Shown: positions 1 to 12,256, counted from the stretch's first letter. The stretch is 64,000 nucleotides of DNA from Isochrysis galbana (GCA_018136815.1 CM030932.1:4566287-4630286), one strand, 5' to 3'. A program made the numbers and translations. Notes: generated by a model not told the origin, from the sequence alone.

Positions 1-59
1 GGAGTGCGAGGCACGCTGCGCGGTCTGGGAGTATTTGGCTGAGAATGTTGAGTGCTCTG

Positions 60-180
60 CACATGCCAAATGGCATGGGGTGAGGTCGACTGACAAGCCC
101 CCCCGGAGGGGCGTTAGTGCTCGAGGGGAGGGGCGCGAGGCACCCCCCATGACCCCTACTCTAAGAGTAGGTTGTTGATC
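60..180 (+). repeat. R1 dispersed repeat, 3' fragment
   Basis: This is a 5'-truncated copy of a family also seen at 8385-8475, 15557-16036, 36361-36866 (minus) and 53072-53560 (minus). Shared landmarks are a CCCCCCGGA-type tract, then a GGGGCGCGAGGC...CCCCCCATG block, then a short terminal palindrome. Here the palindrome is CCTACTCTAAGAGTAGG (155-171). It differs in sequence from the AACTAAGT...ACTTAGTT palindrome of the other copies but occupies the same place. Confidence 0.5.
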
Positions 181-1127
181 ACCCCTATCCTAACACACGG
201 GCGAAGGAGATCGAAGTCGGAGGATTCCGACTGGACGGAGAGGGTGCACGCCCGAAGGGGGAAAACAAAACACACGACGGGAGGAAGAGCCCAGGGGAGA
301 GAGGCTCCCTTGGCCGCCCTTGGGAGAAACCAGGGCGGCTCTCCCCCTAACCACAACACAGGTAGATGCAGGATAATAGGCGTGCTGCTTTTTTGTCCCA
401 CGATGCAGGATGTAGCGCACGCTAGGGGGGTGGCCCCCCTATCGATCAAGGCGCGTAAGACACACCATCCATGGCCACAGCACTACCACGGCACTACACC
501 ACTAACAACCACCCTACACCCCTACTTTGTTGTCCGACCACCGTCACATCGTTGTGCACAAATTCGCACATCATCTAGCCCCCGCCTAGAGCGTAGAGCC
601 TCCTAGCTCACGCTCAGCAATATTCATACGGCAACGGCAGGTGACACCTGGCGAGGAGTCAAAAGACGACGAGACGACGTGTGAAGAAGATGAAAGACAA
701 GAGATCCGACCCTGCCGACTTGTGAATATGACTGCTAATCACTGACACTAAGCGCCTTCGGCGACACTTTCTGGTCCCCAACACTGGATGAGGACGACGG
801 GAATGTTCGGAAGATGTACAGCGAGATGTCAAGACGCCCTCAATCCTCGACAAGCACTCTCTGGCCCCGAGAGCACAAGCGGCGTAGGAGAAAGCTGCAT
901 GGATGCGGGAAGACGAGCAGCAACACGGAGCCAACTGAGGTGCGGCACGAGTGTCGAGCATGGCGTCCTCGCGATGTGATCGGAGAACCTAAAGACGCTG
1001 ATGATCTGAGAGCACATAGATACGGCTGGCCTCTCGCACCACACAACCAGGCTATGTGAGAGGAGCAGCGTCGGCGGTTCTAAGAAATGAGAGGTTGCAC
1101 AGCCGCGAGTATGAGGCATATTGCATT
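181..1127. other. no gene recognised
   Basis: Open frames are present on both strands, but none shows a recognisable domain or a convincing splice structure. The stretch contains no obvious tandem repeat. It is probably the 3' flank of the glucosylceramidase gene and ancient repeat DNA. Confidence 0.4.
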
Positions 1128-4100
1128 TCACGCGCGCGGGTGTTCGCCTCCAGGCCCCTGCGCATTCGCGACTGAGACGAAGGGCGCGTAATCAGCATCC
1201 CCCGCGTCCTCTTCCACGATGAGGGCGTCGAATCCTCCTGCTGCTCGCCAGCCGCGGTGGCCTCCTAGGACTGTTGAGCGCCGTAAGAGGAGGACCAAGG
1301 CAACCACGGCGGCGGCGCCCGCCGCGAGCGCCGCCAACGATCTGGCGGTCGTGCCAGCCACGTCGGTCGCGGCCTCAGAGGCGCGGGCAACGGAGAGGGG
1401 GAGCGCCTGCTCATTTGCCTGGAAGCGCGCCGCTTGCGCCGCTTTGGCGGCCTTGTCCGCCTGAGCTTCTTCTTGCCTCTCCGCCCTTTCCGTTGCGGCG
1501 ACGGCCTCCGTTTGCAGGGTTGCGGACGGCAGCGCCTCGTCTGCGTGCTGCAATCCAGGAGCAGGCGAACTCGCCGAGATCGGCTGCGCGACGGTGCCTT
1601 GGAAGGTACCCTGCGCTTTCTCTCCCTCACTCGCCGCCGCGAGTGCTGCGCGAATGGCCTCCATCTTTTGCACGTGGGGCTCCGGTAGATCGTCGTCGTG
1701 CCGAGCGTCAAGTATAGACGCCTCGTGAAGGCGGCCACGCGCATCGAGCTTGTCTGCCGTTCGTACCGTTGAGAGCGGAGTTTCGACCGCTTGGTTGGCG
1801 CCGATCATCTCCTCGGCCTCCACTGAGAGCTTCCCACTTGCGCTCCATGTGTACGACTGGATCGAGTGCGCGGGAACAGAGAGGCCGACGGCTCCCATCT
1901 TGGCGGACTCGTCGTACAGCGAGAAGCCGATGTCAGAAACGCCGATATTCATGACGACGAGGGTGTGCACACCTGGTGGGAGAGGGGAGAGGTAAGGCGG
2001 AAAGGGTGAGGGGCGCGCGAGGGCGCGAGCCAGCCACGCGCGAGCCCGTACATGCGGTTCACGAGGCAATGGCACTACCCGGACGCTGGTTGTGCGCCTA
2101 CGCGAACGTCCGCGGGCCCTCACCTTCGGGCGAGATGAAAGAGACCGAGTCAAAATGTGGCACGCGCTCGATCCGCGGTTGCAAGCACATATCTCCGTCC
2201 CATCGGATGGGGAAGTTGGTTGGGAATCCCTGGCCATCATAGTTGGCCAGGAAAAACGTCTGGGAGGGGTCGCCAGGCTCTTTGCACTCGTGGAGCTGCG
2301 CCGCCGTGACGGTCGTGCCGGGATCGGCACCGGCAATGTTGCCGGGACCCTGAGGAAGGATGGCGAGGATGAAAGGCTCATGAGGCTTGAACGATAGCAG
2401 GCGGCCATGGGGAGCCGGCCGAAGGCGCACCTTGACAACAGTAACGCACTTCTGATAGGCAATGTTGAAGATCCGTTGGCCACCGGGCACCTTGGTCACG
2501 TTGTATGTCTAAGCCGCACGCCAAGAGGAGAGGGCCGAGTGAGGGTCGGCGAGATGCACACGACCGCTTGGTGGCTGCTTGCGAGAGCGCTCACGTCGCA
2601 CTGATGCTTCATCGTGCGACGTAAGCCATGCAAACGCACCTGGTTCGGCGAGCCGTCCCAGCACTGCCACACTTGGAGCCTAGCATACGGCGAGTCGGTG
2701 GCAAAGTCGATGCACATTCCACCGTGCTCATAACCGTCCGAACCGATCGCGGTGTCTGTACCGACCACGTGCACCGACCCCGATGTGGAAGCCATCCAGC
2801 GCTGGGCTGGATCGCCGTCGCAAGGCTGGAACACGAGAGCTTGGCCTGGGGAAGAGCGGGCCGAAGGCGGGCGGATCAGAAGCGGAGCGTAGGACAGGGG
2901 GGGGTTGGACGCTACTAGTGCTCCATGGCGCGATCATATAAGGAGGGGAGCCCGCGACGAGCGCTGATAGAGGCGGGCAGGGGCGGACCATTCTTGACGT
3001 CATCGGCGGTGATGGGCGGTGTCTGTACGGCCACCGAGTCTACGAGCTTTGTGCGTAGAGACCCAGGAGGGATGAAACGCGAAAAGTGGCCCATAAAGTA
3101 GTAGGAGGCCTGTAGGGCAGGCAGGTCATCAGGGCGGGTTGGGGACCAAGGCGTGCCCAAAGCCTCAGTGAAGCGGAGGCGAGAGCCGCTCGCCCGACGA
3201 GCCGAGAAGTCGAGGCTCACCTGCATGATCAACGTCCCCCTGTTCAATTCTTGCTGCGCGTCGACGATAATATTTGCATCGCACAGATTCTTCAGGTGAT
3301 TGGGCCCGCCCTTAGTGCTCAGGAGAAGGTTCCAATCGGTCCAGCCTACTGCCCAAAAGCGGAGGTCCTGCGAGGCGCAGCACGAGCACCGGCGTCAAAT
3401 CGAGCGGAAGGAAGGCGAGTCGGCGTGAACGCACCCGGCCCGCGGGCCCCATGCGCCCGCCATGCCACCCGATGATGGGCCTTGGCTTCCCACCTCAAGG
3501 ATGTCAAGGCCCAACGATTCGGCGCGCGACCACCATTGCGCAAGGTCAGGCTTCTGGTAGACGACGCCGCCACAGTTGCACGCCTCCGTGGCGAGGATGA
3601 ACTTGTCGGGTGCCAGCTCGTGTGTCCGATTGAGGTTGTTGGTGTTGAGGCCTCCGTACCAATGCACACCGATGCCCGAGAAGTAGGAGGCGGCGTTGGC
3701 GTCGGCATAGAGGACCTTCGCCCAATCGAGCACATGGTCCTTGTTGTGATCAAACCTGAACGGGGGAGCGCAGCAGGGCAGGAGGAACGGTCAGTCGCCG
3801 TTTGAAGGCGGGTCGAGAAGGAGAGGTGCGCATCCATAGGAGGCGGGGGCGGGGAGGGGGGCTGGGGGCTAGCCAGTTGGCGCACCCGATAATTTTGACG
3901 TTTGGGTGATCGTTGGCGAGCGTCGGCCCAAGGTGGTCGCGCACGAAGGACGCCATGAAGTCCGGGGTGTACAAGCACGCCTCCCATCCCACGGCCGCCT
4001 CAGGCTCGTTCTGGACGGTCACTCCCCACACGTCGATGCCATGCGACTTATAGGCACTGATGAAGCGAGAGAAGTACTTGGCCCATGCGTCCTGCGAGAC

Positions 4101-5375
4101 GCACAAGAATGCTAATTGGGCGAAACAAGGCGAGCGGCGGCGCGTTCTCAAGGTACTGCTGGCGGACCAGGCATCGCTGGGCGTGGAGCAGCAAACGAGG
4201 CTACGGAGGGCATGTGCAACTGGTCGCGCCTGCATGGTAGGATCGAGACAATTTGGCGAAGCGGAAATGGTCATACCGCGCTTTCCGTCCACAGGCAGCT
4301 TCATCCATCCGGGCGGAGACCATGGCGAGGCGAACAGGGAGAACTACAGTCAAGCGGCAGGAGAGCAGCGAGACGTCAGCAACATCTTGTGGCACGGCCT
4401 GGGCGGGCTGAGGAGAGACGGGCCAGGCCGGATAGCTGCCCACACCTTGCCGGTACCCTTGGCAGCTTCCTTCAGCGCTGCCTGAATCATCGGAATCATG
4501 CCGACCTGAGCAACCACATGTGGGCGCATGAGACGTGTGATGGTGTGCGGGCCACGGACGCGCGCTAACGGCGGCCACGAGCCGCGCCACGCTTGCAAGC
4601 TAGGGCCGGCAACGCTGTTGCTTACCTCGACATCATGCTTGACATCTGCATCGAAGTGTGTAAGGTCGGCGTCGCCCGTCACATTGTCAAAGTTGTAGGA
4701 GGCAGGTGAGAAGTCGCAGCTGTTGATGGGGACACGGCCGAGCGAGTACCCGTGACCGCCCTCGGATGGCGGGCTGAAATAGAGCTTGATCACCTGCAAA
4801 CCAGGTGCTAGCCTTGCTCAGGCACTTCGTGGAGGTACAGCGAGCTAGTAACATGGTCGCGAGGCAAGCAGGGGTAGCAACGGGCAAAGGGCCACCTTCT
4901 CCTGGTCCTCAGGCGAGAGCGACCGCCAGTTGATCGCGGCAGCCTCGGTGAACGCGCCGCCGAAGCCGACAATGGACTGGTACGTCTTGGACGCCTGCGC
5001 GAGGGTGGCCGATGGCGCAATCATCTTTGAAGATGTGGCGCTTGGCATGGTTGTGTGCTCGCTGCTGCACATAGGGAGCGCGCCATGCGCGGCACTCCGC
5101 CGACTAGCGTGAATGGCGCTCTGTCGACCAGTGCCTCACGAGGCGTACGAGAGGCAGGTTACTGTTGCGATGTCACTGCTGCCCAAAGGGACTAGTCTGC
5201 GTCTGGCGGCTGAGTCTAGTCGATCCAGGCGAAGTGACGCCTTGGTGCCGGGGAAGGAGGAAGCGCAGCGCACATCAACTAGGAGAGCTTTGTCAGCAGG
5301 CTCGTCCATCGGCACCATCTCAATTTCGGGCATTTGTTTGAGCAAGTGCAGCGTGCCATTCTTGAAGCGTGCCGA
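1128..5375 (-). CDS. GH30 glucosylceramidase-like, lectin insert, C-terminal TM
   Basis: Predicted to hydrolyse the glucosyl link of glucosylceramides in a lysosome-like or membrane compartment. Exons read on the minus strand: 5375-5274, 4994-4896, 4793-4626, 4505-4446, 4343-4230, 4091-3886, 3755-3494, 3367-3221, 3109-2989, 2845-2640, 2508-2124 and 1972-1128, giving 904 residues with all phases closing. Family marks are VGFGGAFTEAA, SPWSPPGWMK, TVQNEPE (acid/base Glu), KIIGFDHNKD, ILATEACNC (nucleophile Glu) and GWTDWNL. After the barrel, NGQALVFQPCDG...AQRW and a following Cys-rich stretch resemble a ricin-B trefoil. The last GH30 strands follow (HTLVVMNIG, PAHSIQSYTW). About 170 charged, Ala/Glu-rich residues and one TM segment (AAGAAAVVALVLLL) end the protein. 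The 4092-4229 intron has a GC donor. The first exon with the start and signal peptide is not resolved; an ATG at 5524 is possible but lacks a matching donor. Confidence 0.85.
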
Positions 5376-5394
5376 CTGAGTGAGCGTGAGCTAT

Positions 5395-6130
5395 ACAGGC
5401 GGGGCGGAGGGAAGGAAGGAGGAGCGCTCAGATGGATAAGTGCAGCGACATAATCGAGCAGGCGCCATCAATGGCGCGCGCAAGCAGCCAAGCCGTCCAC
5501 AGCTCCTGAAGCGAGATCCGCTCCATCGCGCCCTGTCCCTCTTCTCCCACTGCTCCCTCGTTTCTCTGGTCGCCCTGCCCCTCATCCAATCCCTCCCTCT
5601 CAGAGGCCTCCCCCACTTTCCTCCCACTTCGTCTTCCATCTCCCACACATGGAGCCGCCGACTCCAGCCGCTGCCTCGCCCTCAACCTCACAGATACCGC
5701 CTCTCTCTGCTCTTGAACAGCAGATCAACTCGCTCCCTCTGCTGTCTCTCCATGCTCCCTCCCCTTCGTACTCTCCAACTCCGTCTTTCTCGCCCACCTT
5801 CCCTCCCTCACTCTCTCGTTCACTCCCTCCCTCCCTAACTCTTTCCCTACTTCCACCCTTACCTCCCTCGCTCCCCATCTCCCCCCGCCCTCCTCGCCGC
5901 CTTCTTCGCCTTTGCTCTCACTCTCTCTCATCCTCCCCGAGAGGGGGGGGGGGGGTAAGAGGAAGGAGGGAGGGACGGAGGGGGGGGGGGGGGAGAGAGA
6001 GAGAGAGAGAGAGAGAGGTAGGTGGGGGGAAGAAGAGAAAGGAGAGAGAGCGGAGAGAGAGAGAGAGCGAGAGGGAGAGGGAGAAGGAGAGGGAGGGAGG
6101 GAGGGAAAGATTTGGAGACTCTGAGGGGCA
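5395..6130. repeat. pyrimidine-rich then purine-rich tract
   Basis: Plus-strand CT-rich sequence (about 5525-5900) switches at about 5940 to G-runs and (GA)n up to about 6110. The two halves could fold into a long imperfect hairpin. The tract lies at the 5' side of the minus-strand glucosylceramidase gene, so its first exon or promoter may be here. No convincing coding capacity was found. Confidence 0.6.
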
Positions 6131-6595
6131 GGGCTACATGCGCATCGGCTCGCTCGGCTCACCTGCACGCTGAGCGGCTGGAGAGAGAGGGCGGCGCAGA
6201 GCGACAGCGCCATCGCGCACCGCGTCGGGAGCCACGCCGAGAGACCCCTGAAGTACTGAATAAAACGTTCGTTCAGGATGGTTAACGTGGCGGGGGAGCA
6301 AGAGCGCCAAGTTGGTTGGCGCCGCGAGAGGGCGATAAAGGCCGAGGGCTCGTGCACGAAAGGAACTCCGTATTTATTTAATAGATGGAGAGGGGGGGAG
6401 CAGCAAGATTCTAGAGGGAGAAGGGTTTCGCAGTGAGTGAGAGAGAGAGAGAGAGAGGTTTGGTTCTATTTTCTCTTGGGTCCCGACGGCGGGCGTGGGC
6501 GCGCGACGGATGGGACACCCTCTGAATACTTTGATACTCCGTCGCAGTTCGTTGAGAAAACGGGGAGGGGGGGCATCGTGGTCGTGGGCAGGAGT

Positions 6596-6683
6596 ACCCC
6601 CCCCCCCCCCCCCCCCAGTGAGCTCCCCCCCGTCCCCCCCCCCATCTCTCTCCTCCTCTGGGGAGAAGAAGAGAAGAAGAAGA

Positions 6684-6760
<77 letters not shown>

Positions 6761-7060
6761 AGGGAGAGAGAGAGGGACGGAGGAGAAGTATATTGTATTC
6801 CGAAGTGTGCTCTACTCATTAGAGACTGGACGATTAGAAGAGAAGAAGGGGCTAGAATCCGTTAGAGCGAGAGAGCGAAGGGGGTGAGGTGCGGCCGCGA
6901 GGGGGCCGGGAGAGCGCAGAGGCGGGAAACTCTTGCCTCGAGCTTTAGATGAAAGAAGAGGCGAGAGAGAAGAAAAGACCGAGAGAGGGGGGGAGAGGGG
7001 GGAGAGAGGGGGGAGAGAGAGGGGGAGAGAGGGGGGGGCGGGGGCGGCGACGTACCGCCC
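6596..7060. repeat. poly-C run, long (GA)n microsatellite and G/GA-rich tract
   Basis: A C17 run at about 6600 is followed by (AGA)n and about 70 bp of nearly perfect (GA)n at 6685-6755. A further GA/G-rich block runs at 6955-7040. The interval from about 6130 to 7360 has no recognisable gene. Confidence 0.9.
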
Positions 7061-7366
7061 GTCAGTCCAGGGAGAGTAGAGAGATCCGTAGATCCGTAGA
7101 AAAAGAAAAAGGGTGGGTCCTCGGTAGGGAGCGCCTCCCCCTTTCGGTATCTTTCTCCTTGGGGGGTGTGGCGGCCTTCTTGTCGGGAGGTTGGGGTCGT
7201 GACGAGGCGAAGATGCGCGGTACTCATAGTATAAGTCAAGGAGCGGCAAATGTTGTCATGGTTTGACCTATTGTCATGGTTTGACCTATGGAGCCTGCCA
7301 TGTGCCGTGACCGTGACGGATCTCGAGCATGGCGCATGGCCACTGACCACTGATAGGGCGGTAGGG

Positions 7367-8200
7367 CGTAGGGCGGTCAAATTTTGTCAAATAGGAAATA
7401 GGTTTTTTTAGGGGTAAAAAAATGACCATCGCAGAATTGAGGAAATTTGAGGGTATTTCTCAGTAGAAACTTCCCAATACACCCAACAAGCAACAAGCAC
7501 ACATCCGGGGCCCATTATAGGGCGGTCAAACAGGGCTTTTAACTTCTAAGGGTGAAAATTCACTAAGTCAAGATTGAGGTTTTATCGCGAGATCTTAGGA
7601 TATGCTACTGAAAATGGGTATATTAGGCAGAATCTAATGAGAAATATGCACATTTTCGACGCCCCCACCACAAAACGTAATCAAACAACTACCGACTACT
7701 ACTACTACTAGCACTACTGACAAAAGACAAAAGACGCTAAAGTCGAAAGTCGCGAAGGGCTCAAACGCTCTCAACTTCGAATCGAAACCGGGCGCGGTGC
7801 GTGCCCGTTTTCGACGATCCATCCTTATGGCGCTTATGGGGGGCCCCACCAGACACCAAATACACAAAGGCCACCCACACAGTCACGCCAATCGGGCAGG
7901 CCGCGCCTGTGGTTCAGTGGTTCAGTGGTGGTGAGTTCAATTCCCAATCTTTGTGCTAATGTTTTGAGTGTAAGGCTCGGTGCTAGTTTCTCGTGGTCGA
8001 TTACGTCAAAAAGTGGGCGGAAGTCGTTGACGTCTATCCGTTTCTTTGGTTGCCGGCCCATTGGCCCATGTCCGCTTGCTTGGGCGCCCTTCTAGCGGCG
8101 TCTGAGGAGTTGCCGAAGTGTGCCGCTTTAACAAGAGTGGTGTATCTCGCGATCATTTTTCGCACTACTTGTTTGTGTTTGCTGTCAAATGTTATGTGTG
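7367..8200 (-). mobile_element. LINE-B 3' remnant with ORF2 C-terminus
   Basis: Minus-strand translation of 8061-7834 begins MGRQPKKRIDVNDFRP. It matches the ORF2 tail of the LINE at 58655-61096 (MGRQPKKRIDLSDLIP). The match continues upstream in another frame (K-IARYTTLVKA against K-IERFTTLSKA), so this copy has at least one frameshift. The sequence downstream differs from LINE-A and runs to CCTGTTTGACCGCCCTA (7518-7532 on the minus strand). The same box is repeated at 7369-7381. It shares this end with copies near 13.2, 44.4 and 54.6 kb. It is a dead 3' fragment of an APE-type LINE. Confidence 0.6.
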
Positions 8201-8384
8201 GTTCAGAGTCGGAGATAGGGGGGGGGGGGTTCAGTACAATGGGTGCCCATCGCGTGCGAAGGAGTGCGGCGCGCGGCGTGCCCGCACTAGGGGCGTTTGG
8301 CGTTTGGTTTGCGTTGTGCTGTATTGTGTATTGTTGTATTGCTCACCTCATGCCTCATGCCGGGAGCCAGGAGGCATAGCATGA

Positions 8385-8475
8385 GGATGGCCGACAGGGC
8401 CCCGAAGGGGAGTTGGAGCCTGAGGGGGAGGGCACGAGGCGCCTCTCCATGTGAACCAAGGCATAAACTTAGTTA
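8385..8475 (+). repeat. R1 dispersed repeat, 3' fragment
   Basis: Carries GGGAGTTGGAGCCTGAGGG, the GCACGAGGCGCC block and ATAAACTTAGTT, as at 15960-16036. It is a 5'-truncated copy with a degraded terminal palindrome. Confidence 0.6.
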
Positions 8476-8814
8476 GTTCTAACTCTCAAAAAAAATAATA
8501 GAGGCGCGGCCTTGGCTTCGTGCATTTTGTACACCTGTACCAGTACTGGTAGGCCAGCGCCCAGGGTGATAAATGACGACGCCTCGGGTGTCCTGTCTTC
8601 AGGAATCCCCTTGGCGCACTTGCGCCACTCCCTCCGCGCCTCGCCACAGGAACATATTGAGATTGGTTTACTTACTCAGTATTGCTCGTCGCTATCTGCA
8701 GGAGCCCCTCATATGAGCTTTCTAGTCCGGCGAAACTGGCTCTTACGTTTTCATCCACGCCTCTCGCCCGCGTTAATTGCTGCCTGAAGCCCCACGAATG
8801 TGCAAGCGGTCACG

Positions 8815-11409
8815 CTACACCATGGAAACGTTGGTCGGCTCCTTACGCACGAGCATTTGTACCCGCAAGTCGATCAGCGACAATGCCGTTGCGAATGGGT
8901 AGAGAAAGTACTTTCGCTTCACCTCCAAGAGCCGAGTTTGCATCTGGCTCACACGCTGCGAAGGGATCGCGCGAAGAATAGCTGGCAATTCAGGAATGCG
9001 CTCCGGCGGTACGCGTATGGAAAATTGCCGCCAATCAAGCACCTGAGGCCGGGGCAACGATGCGTCGTATTCGGACTACTCAGCACGCTCTCCATGAGGT
9101 GTATAGTCGTTGAGGGCGTGATCTGGATGTACAGCTCATCCTGACAAACAATTGAGTCGTGCTGCTGTACTCCCCTCCCCCCTCCCCCCCCTTCGTCAAC
9201 ACTCCGCGGGCCCGCACCTGACAGAATGGGAGTATGAGCTTAGGATCGACTATTACCGGGATGGCTCCCAAGAAAATAGATTCGGCGAGACGGTATGAAT
9301 GCAAGCCGTTTCCCGCAGGCGCCGCCGAAAAGACTGAGGAGAGCATGAGCGTCTTGTAATCGTACTGCGCGGCGGCGGGCCGGCCGGAGCAGATGGCGAT
9401 GATGTCATGGCCGTTGTGCAGCTTGGCGAGCTGCGGTCGAAGGGAGCTCCCCTGTTGGAGCCGAGGAGTGGCCGCGCTGTTCTTATGGGTGCTGTGACAT
9501 GGGCACAGATGGACAGCGCTACGTGTTTGATGGGCCCTATCTCGACCCGCCTGAATGCCGCCCGCTCGCTGAGCCTCGCACCTGGCAAACGCCTTTGAAC
9601 GAAAGCAGCAAGTGCCTTCGGCCCTCAGACGCCCGCAGCTCGTCGGGTGTTGCATGCGTTGCGACGCCATTGGGCAGCAGCGGGAAAGGCACGTCGAATC
9701 CGGGGCGATAATGGTCGATATTCATGGATGTCTTAACAAAAAAAGCCTTCGGGGGAGGATTGACAGGGCATCGCGGTCGGTAGCGGTCGCGGCCAAGTCG
9801 CGGCGCGCGTGCGCGGATGGGGCTCCCTGCGCACCTCGTCCGTCCGGTACTTCAAGTTCTGTGCGTCGTTATAGTCCCAGATCAGGTGGTTCCGGCCCTG
9901 TCCACCCCCTTCTGATGTCCAGCTAGGGAGCGCGCGCAGCTTGGCGTGCGTCGCCGGATCGCACTGGTCCCACTCGCAGTTGACATTGACGGTTGGCACG
10001 ACTACGCACGCCTGCCTCACCGTCTCCACCAACGAGGTGCGGTGGCACTGCCGTAAGCAATCGGGCCATCGTACCATGTCCTTCGTTGGAGGCGGCTCCG
10101 GGTAGAAGAAGAGGGCAGGCGAGCCCGAACCCGACGCTCCCGGGCGCAAGCACCACCGTGGGTCGAAGCAGCGCTCCATCGTGCAGCCGTTCTCGGGCGC
10201 GCGGCGCGCCCACTCGGCTCGTGCCGTGGTGGAGACGCCCGTGTCCCGGAAGCACCAATCCTCGCGTGGCACAGACACATCGAACTCCACCCGGCGCGGC
10301 GTGGCCAGCGGCACGGGCGGTCCGCCGTTGTCCGAGAAGACAAAGCCGTCACAGGTGGGCGTGGGTGCTGGCGTGTACACCTGGAACGACTTGAGCGTCG
10401 CGACCGTCCCCTCGCGGTTTACCTCAAAACGGACACAATGCTTGATTTGTTGGCAAAGCTCACGTGCTTGAGAGCATCCTTCGAGCCGCGCGCCGCAACG
10501 GACCTGACAGCCGGCCACGTTAGGCATCGCATCCTTGCCTGGGCACTCGAAGTCGGTCGGTGAGCCAGTGCCAGTTGTGCTCAGCGCGTCGGCCAGGTCG
10601 GGGCGTGAACGCAGCTCGAGCAGCAGCTCACTGGCAGAGTAGATTCCGAGGCCGAGAGAGGAGAGGCGTAGCGCGTCGATGTACCCCTCGCGCCCGACCT
10701 CCGCGAGAGCATGCGCAAGGAGCTCGGCTGGCGTGAAGTTGGCCACGCCCAGCCGCGCACGGGCTAGTACGTCCCACCCGTACCGCCGGCGGTGGAGCTC
10801 GGCGACGAGCCGCTCGCTTGGCACTGACGAAAGCTGCACATGTGTCGCCTCCATCGAGTTGCCAGCCCCCCGCCAGCCCCTCTCGCCGCGTCGCGAGCGC
10901 CCAGCCGCTACCGCCCCCCCCCCTTCTTGACCCTCTCTCCGTCTTCCCTTATCCCTGCCCCTCTCTCTCCCCCCCGTCCTCGTGGGTCGCCAGTCCGCTG
11001 CCCTACTCCCTTCTGCCGACGGCCCAGCTGCTGAGCTTCGGCCATCGACTGGCGAGGGATGCACGTCCGCCGTCGCCCCATGCGCCTCGCTACCTTCTCC
11101 CTGGCCCGAAGAGGGGTAAGATTGAGGTGCTACCACAGAGCTCCGTTCCCGCGTCCCACTGCTCTCGGCCCACGCCACGGTACCCTCTCTCTCCCCTCTT
11201 CTCACTTCCAACTTCTCTTCCGAAACCGACAGCAGCTCCTCCTTCTCTCCTCGCGCTTCTCCGAGCCATGCGCCGCGCCAGCCGAGCGACCGCTGTGCTG
11301 GTGGACCCCCACGACTCGTAGCCACACCGCCAGGGCCCGCTTGCAGTGCGTACAGCCCGAGGAGCACCACAGAGGCCACCGCGAGCTGCCAACCGCGCAT
11401 CGGCGACAT
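8815..11409 (-). CDS. exostosin-like (GT47) glycosyltransferase
   Basis: Predicted Golgi type II glycosyltransferase. Exons on the minus strand are 11409-9835, 9731-9582, 9451-9218 and 9042-8815, all joined in phase 0 with GTGCG-type donors, giving 728 residues. Residues about 6-24 form a hydrophobic signal anchor (QLAVASVVLLGLYALQ). A low-complexity charged stem follows to about residue 200. A Cys-rich module then starts with FECPGKDAMPNVAGC and includes CQVRCGARLEGC. The exostosin region has GRNHLIWDYNDAQ, the MNIDHYRPGFDVPFP block, LLLSFKG, ICSGR, DYKTLM and GNGLHSYRLAESIFLGAIPV, and ends in LDWRQFSIRV...IPAILRAI-like sequence. These are standard GT47 landmarks, and no inactivating break is visible. 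The acceptor substrate cannot be deduced. The Cys module could be PAN-like, but this is a guess. Confidence 0.85.
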
Positions 11410-11845
11410 CCATCCTTTCTGTTGTAAAACCGTGTGTGTAGGAGTACTCCTCTCCTCGTAGGGTGCCTATGAGTGTGACCAATAGGGCCTCGCCAATGGC
11501 GCAGCAATAGCGTAGCCGTTAGAATTTATAGCGTCGTAGGACATCTTGTTAGCTAGCATTCCTAGCCACATACACCGGACGAGCCATGCGCCAACCGCGC
11601 ACAACCCGATCGCGGGGTAGGGGCCCTAGTAGGGGCTCCGTTGCGCCGTTGCCGTCGAAGTCGAAGGGCTACGGTCTACGGTCTTCTACGGTTAGCGGTT
11701 AGGGTTAGGGTTTTAATAATTAATTAAATTCTTAATAGTCTCACCGCACACGCGGCCGTGGACCCTCTGCTTTCTACTCACGCAGTAAAACTTTCTACAC
11801 CCCCACTCCCCCGGCCCTTCTCCCCCCGCCATCAGGCGGCTCCCC
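11410..11845. other. intergenic, short telomere-like motif
   Basis: No gene is seen. GGTTAGGGTTAGGGTTTT at 11698-11715 is two copies of TTAGGG plus flanks. This is the common eukaryotic telomere unit and may be a chance occurrence. Confidence 0.5.
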
Positions 11846-12256
11846 TGTCGCATTCATCCTATAGATGATGCGATTTCCAGGCTCTTGTTCTTGTTTCCAG
11901 GCCCTTCGCCGTGCGGCCACACGGTGAAGCTCAGGCACATCTAGGTTGGTAGGGTTCGTCCCTAGCGGCCCAGAATTCGGGTTCTCGTTTCGTTCCGTCT
12001 AGCCTGTTTGTCAGGTCTAGATGTAGATTCCAGGTTTCCTCCTTTCGGGCAATCTTGACCCAAAGGAGCCAGGTCGCCTGTCGCTCGCTGTGCGCTTGTC
12101 TAAGGCTCTCGGGTTACCTTGTGAAGACTTATTTAGCTTCTTGCAAGGCTTGTTGTTTCTTGTTGGGTTCCGGTTCTCTCTTGGGACCTGCTAACGTTCG
12201 TTGTCGTCCAGGCTTGTTCTTCACAGGTTCTGCTTGGCCTGGTTAGGGTTTCGTTG
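11846..12256 (+). repeat. 411-bp repeat, inverted partner at 62389-62793
   Basis: Aligns end to end with the reverse complement of 62389-62793 at well over 85% identity by eye, with a few small indels. It begins TGTCGCATTCATCC and carries a small palindrome (CGCATTCATC...GATGATGCG). No coding function is recognised. It is probably part of a retroelement, because LINE-A 3' sequence follows 370 bp downstream. Confidence 0.8.

Noticed and set aside
7910-7950. tRNA-like A box (TGGTTCAGTGG) and B box (GTTCAATTCCC)
   Set aside because: The boxes are too close together for a tRNA or SINE promoter, no cloverleaf forms, and the stretch is explained by the LINE-B ORF2 tail on the other strand.
11698-11715. 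telomere or chromosome-end remnant
   Set aside because: Only two TTAGGG units; too short to distinguish from chance.
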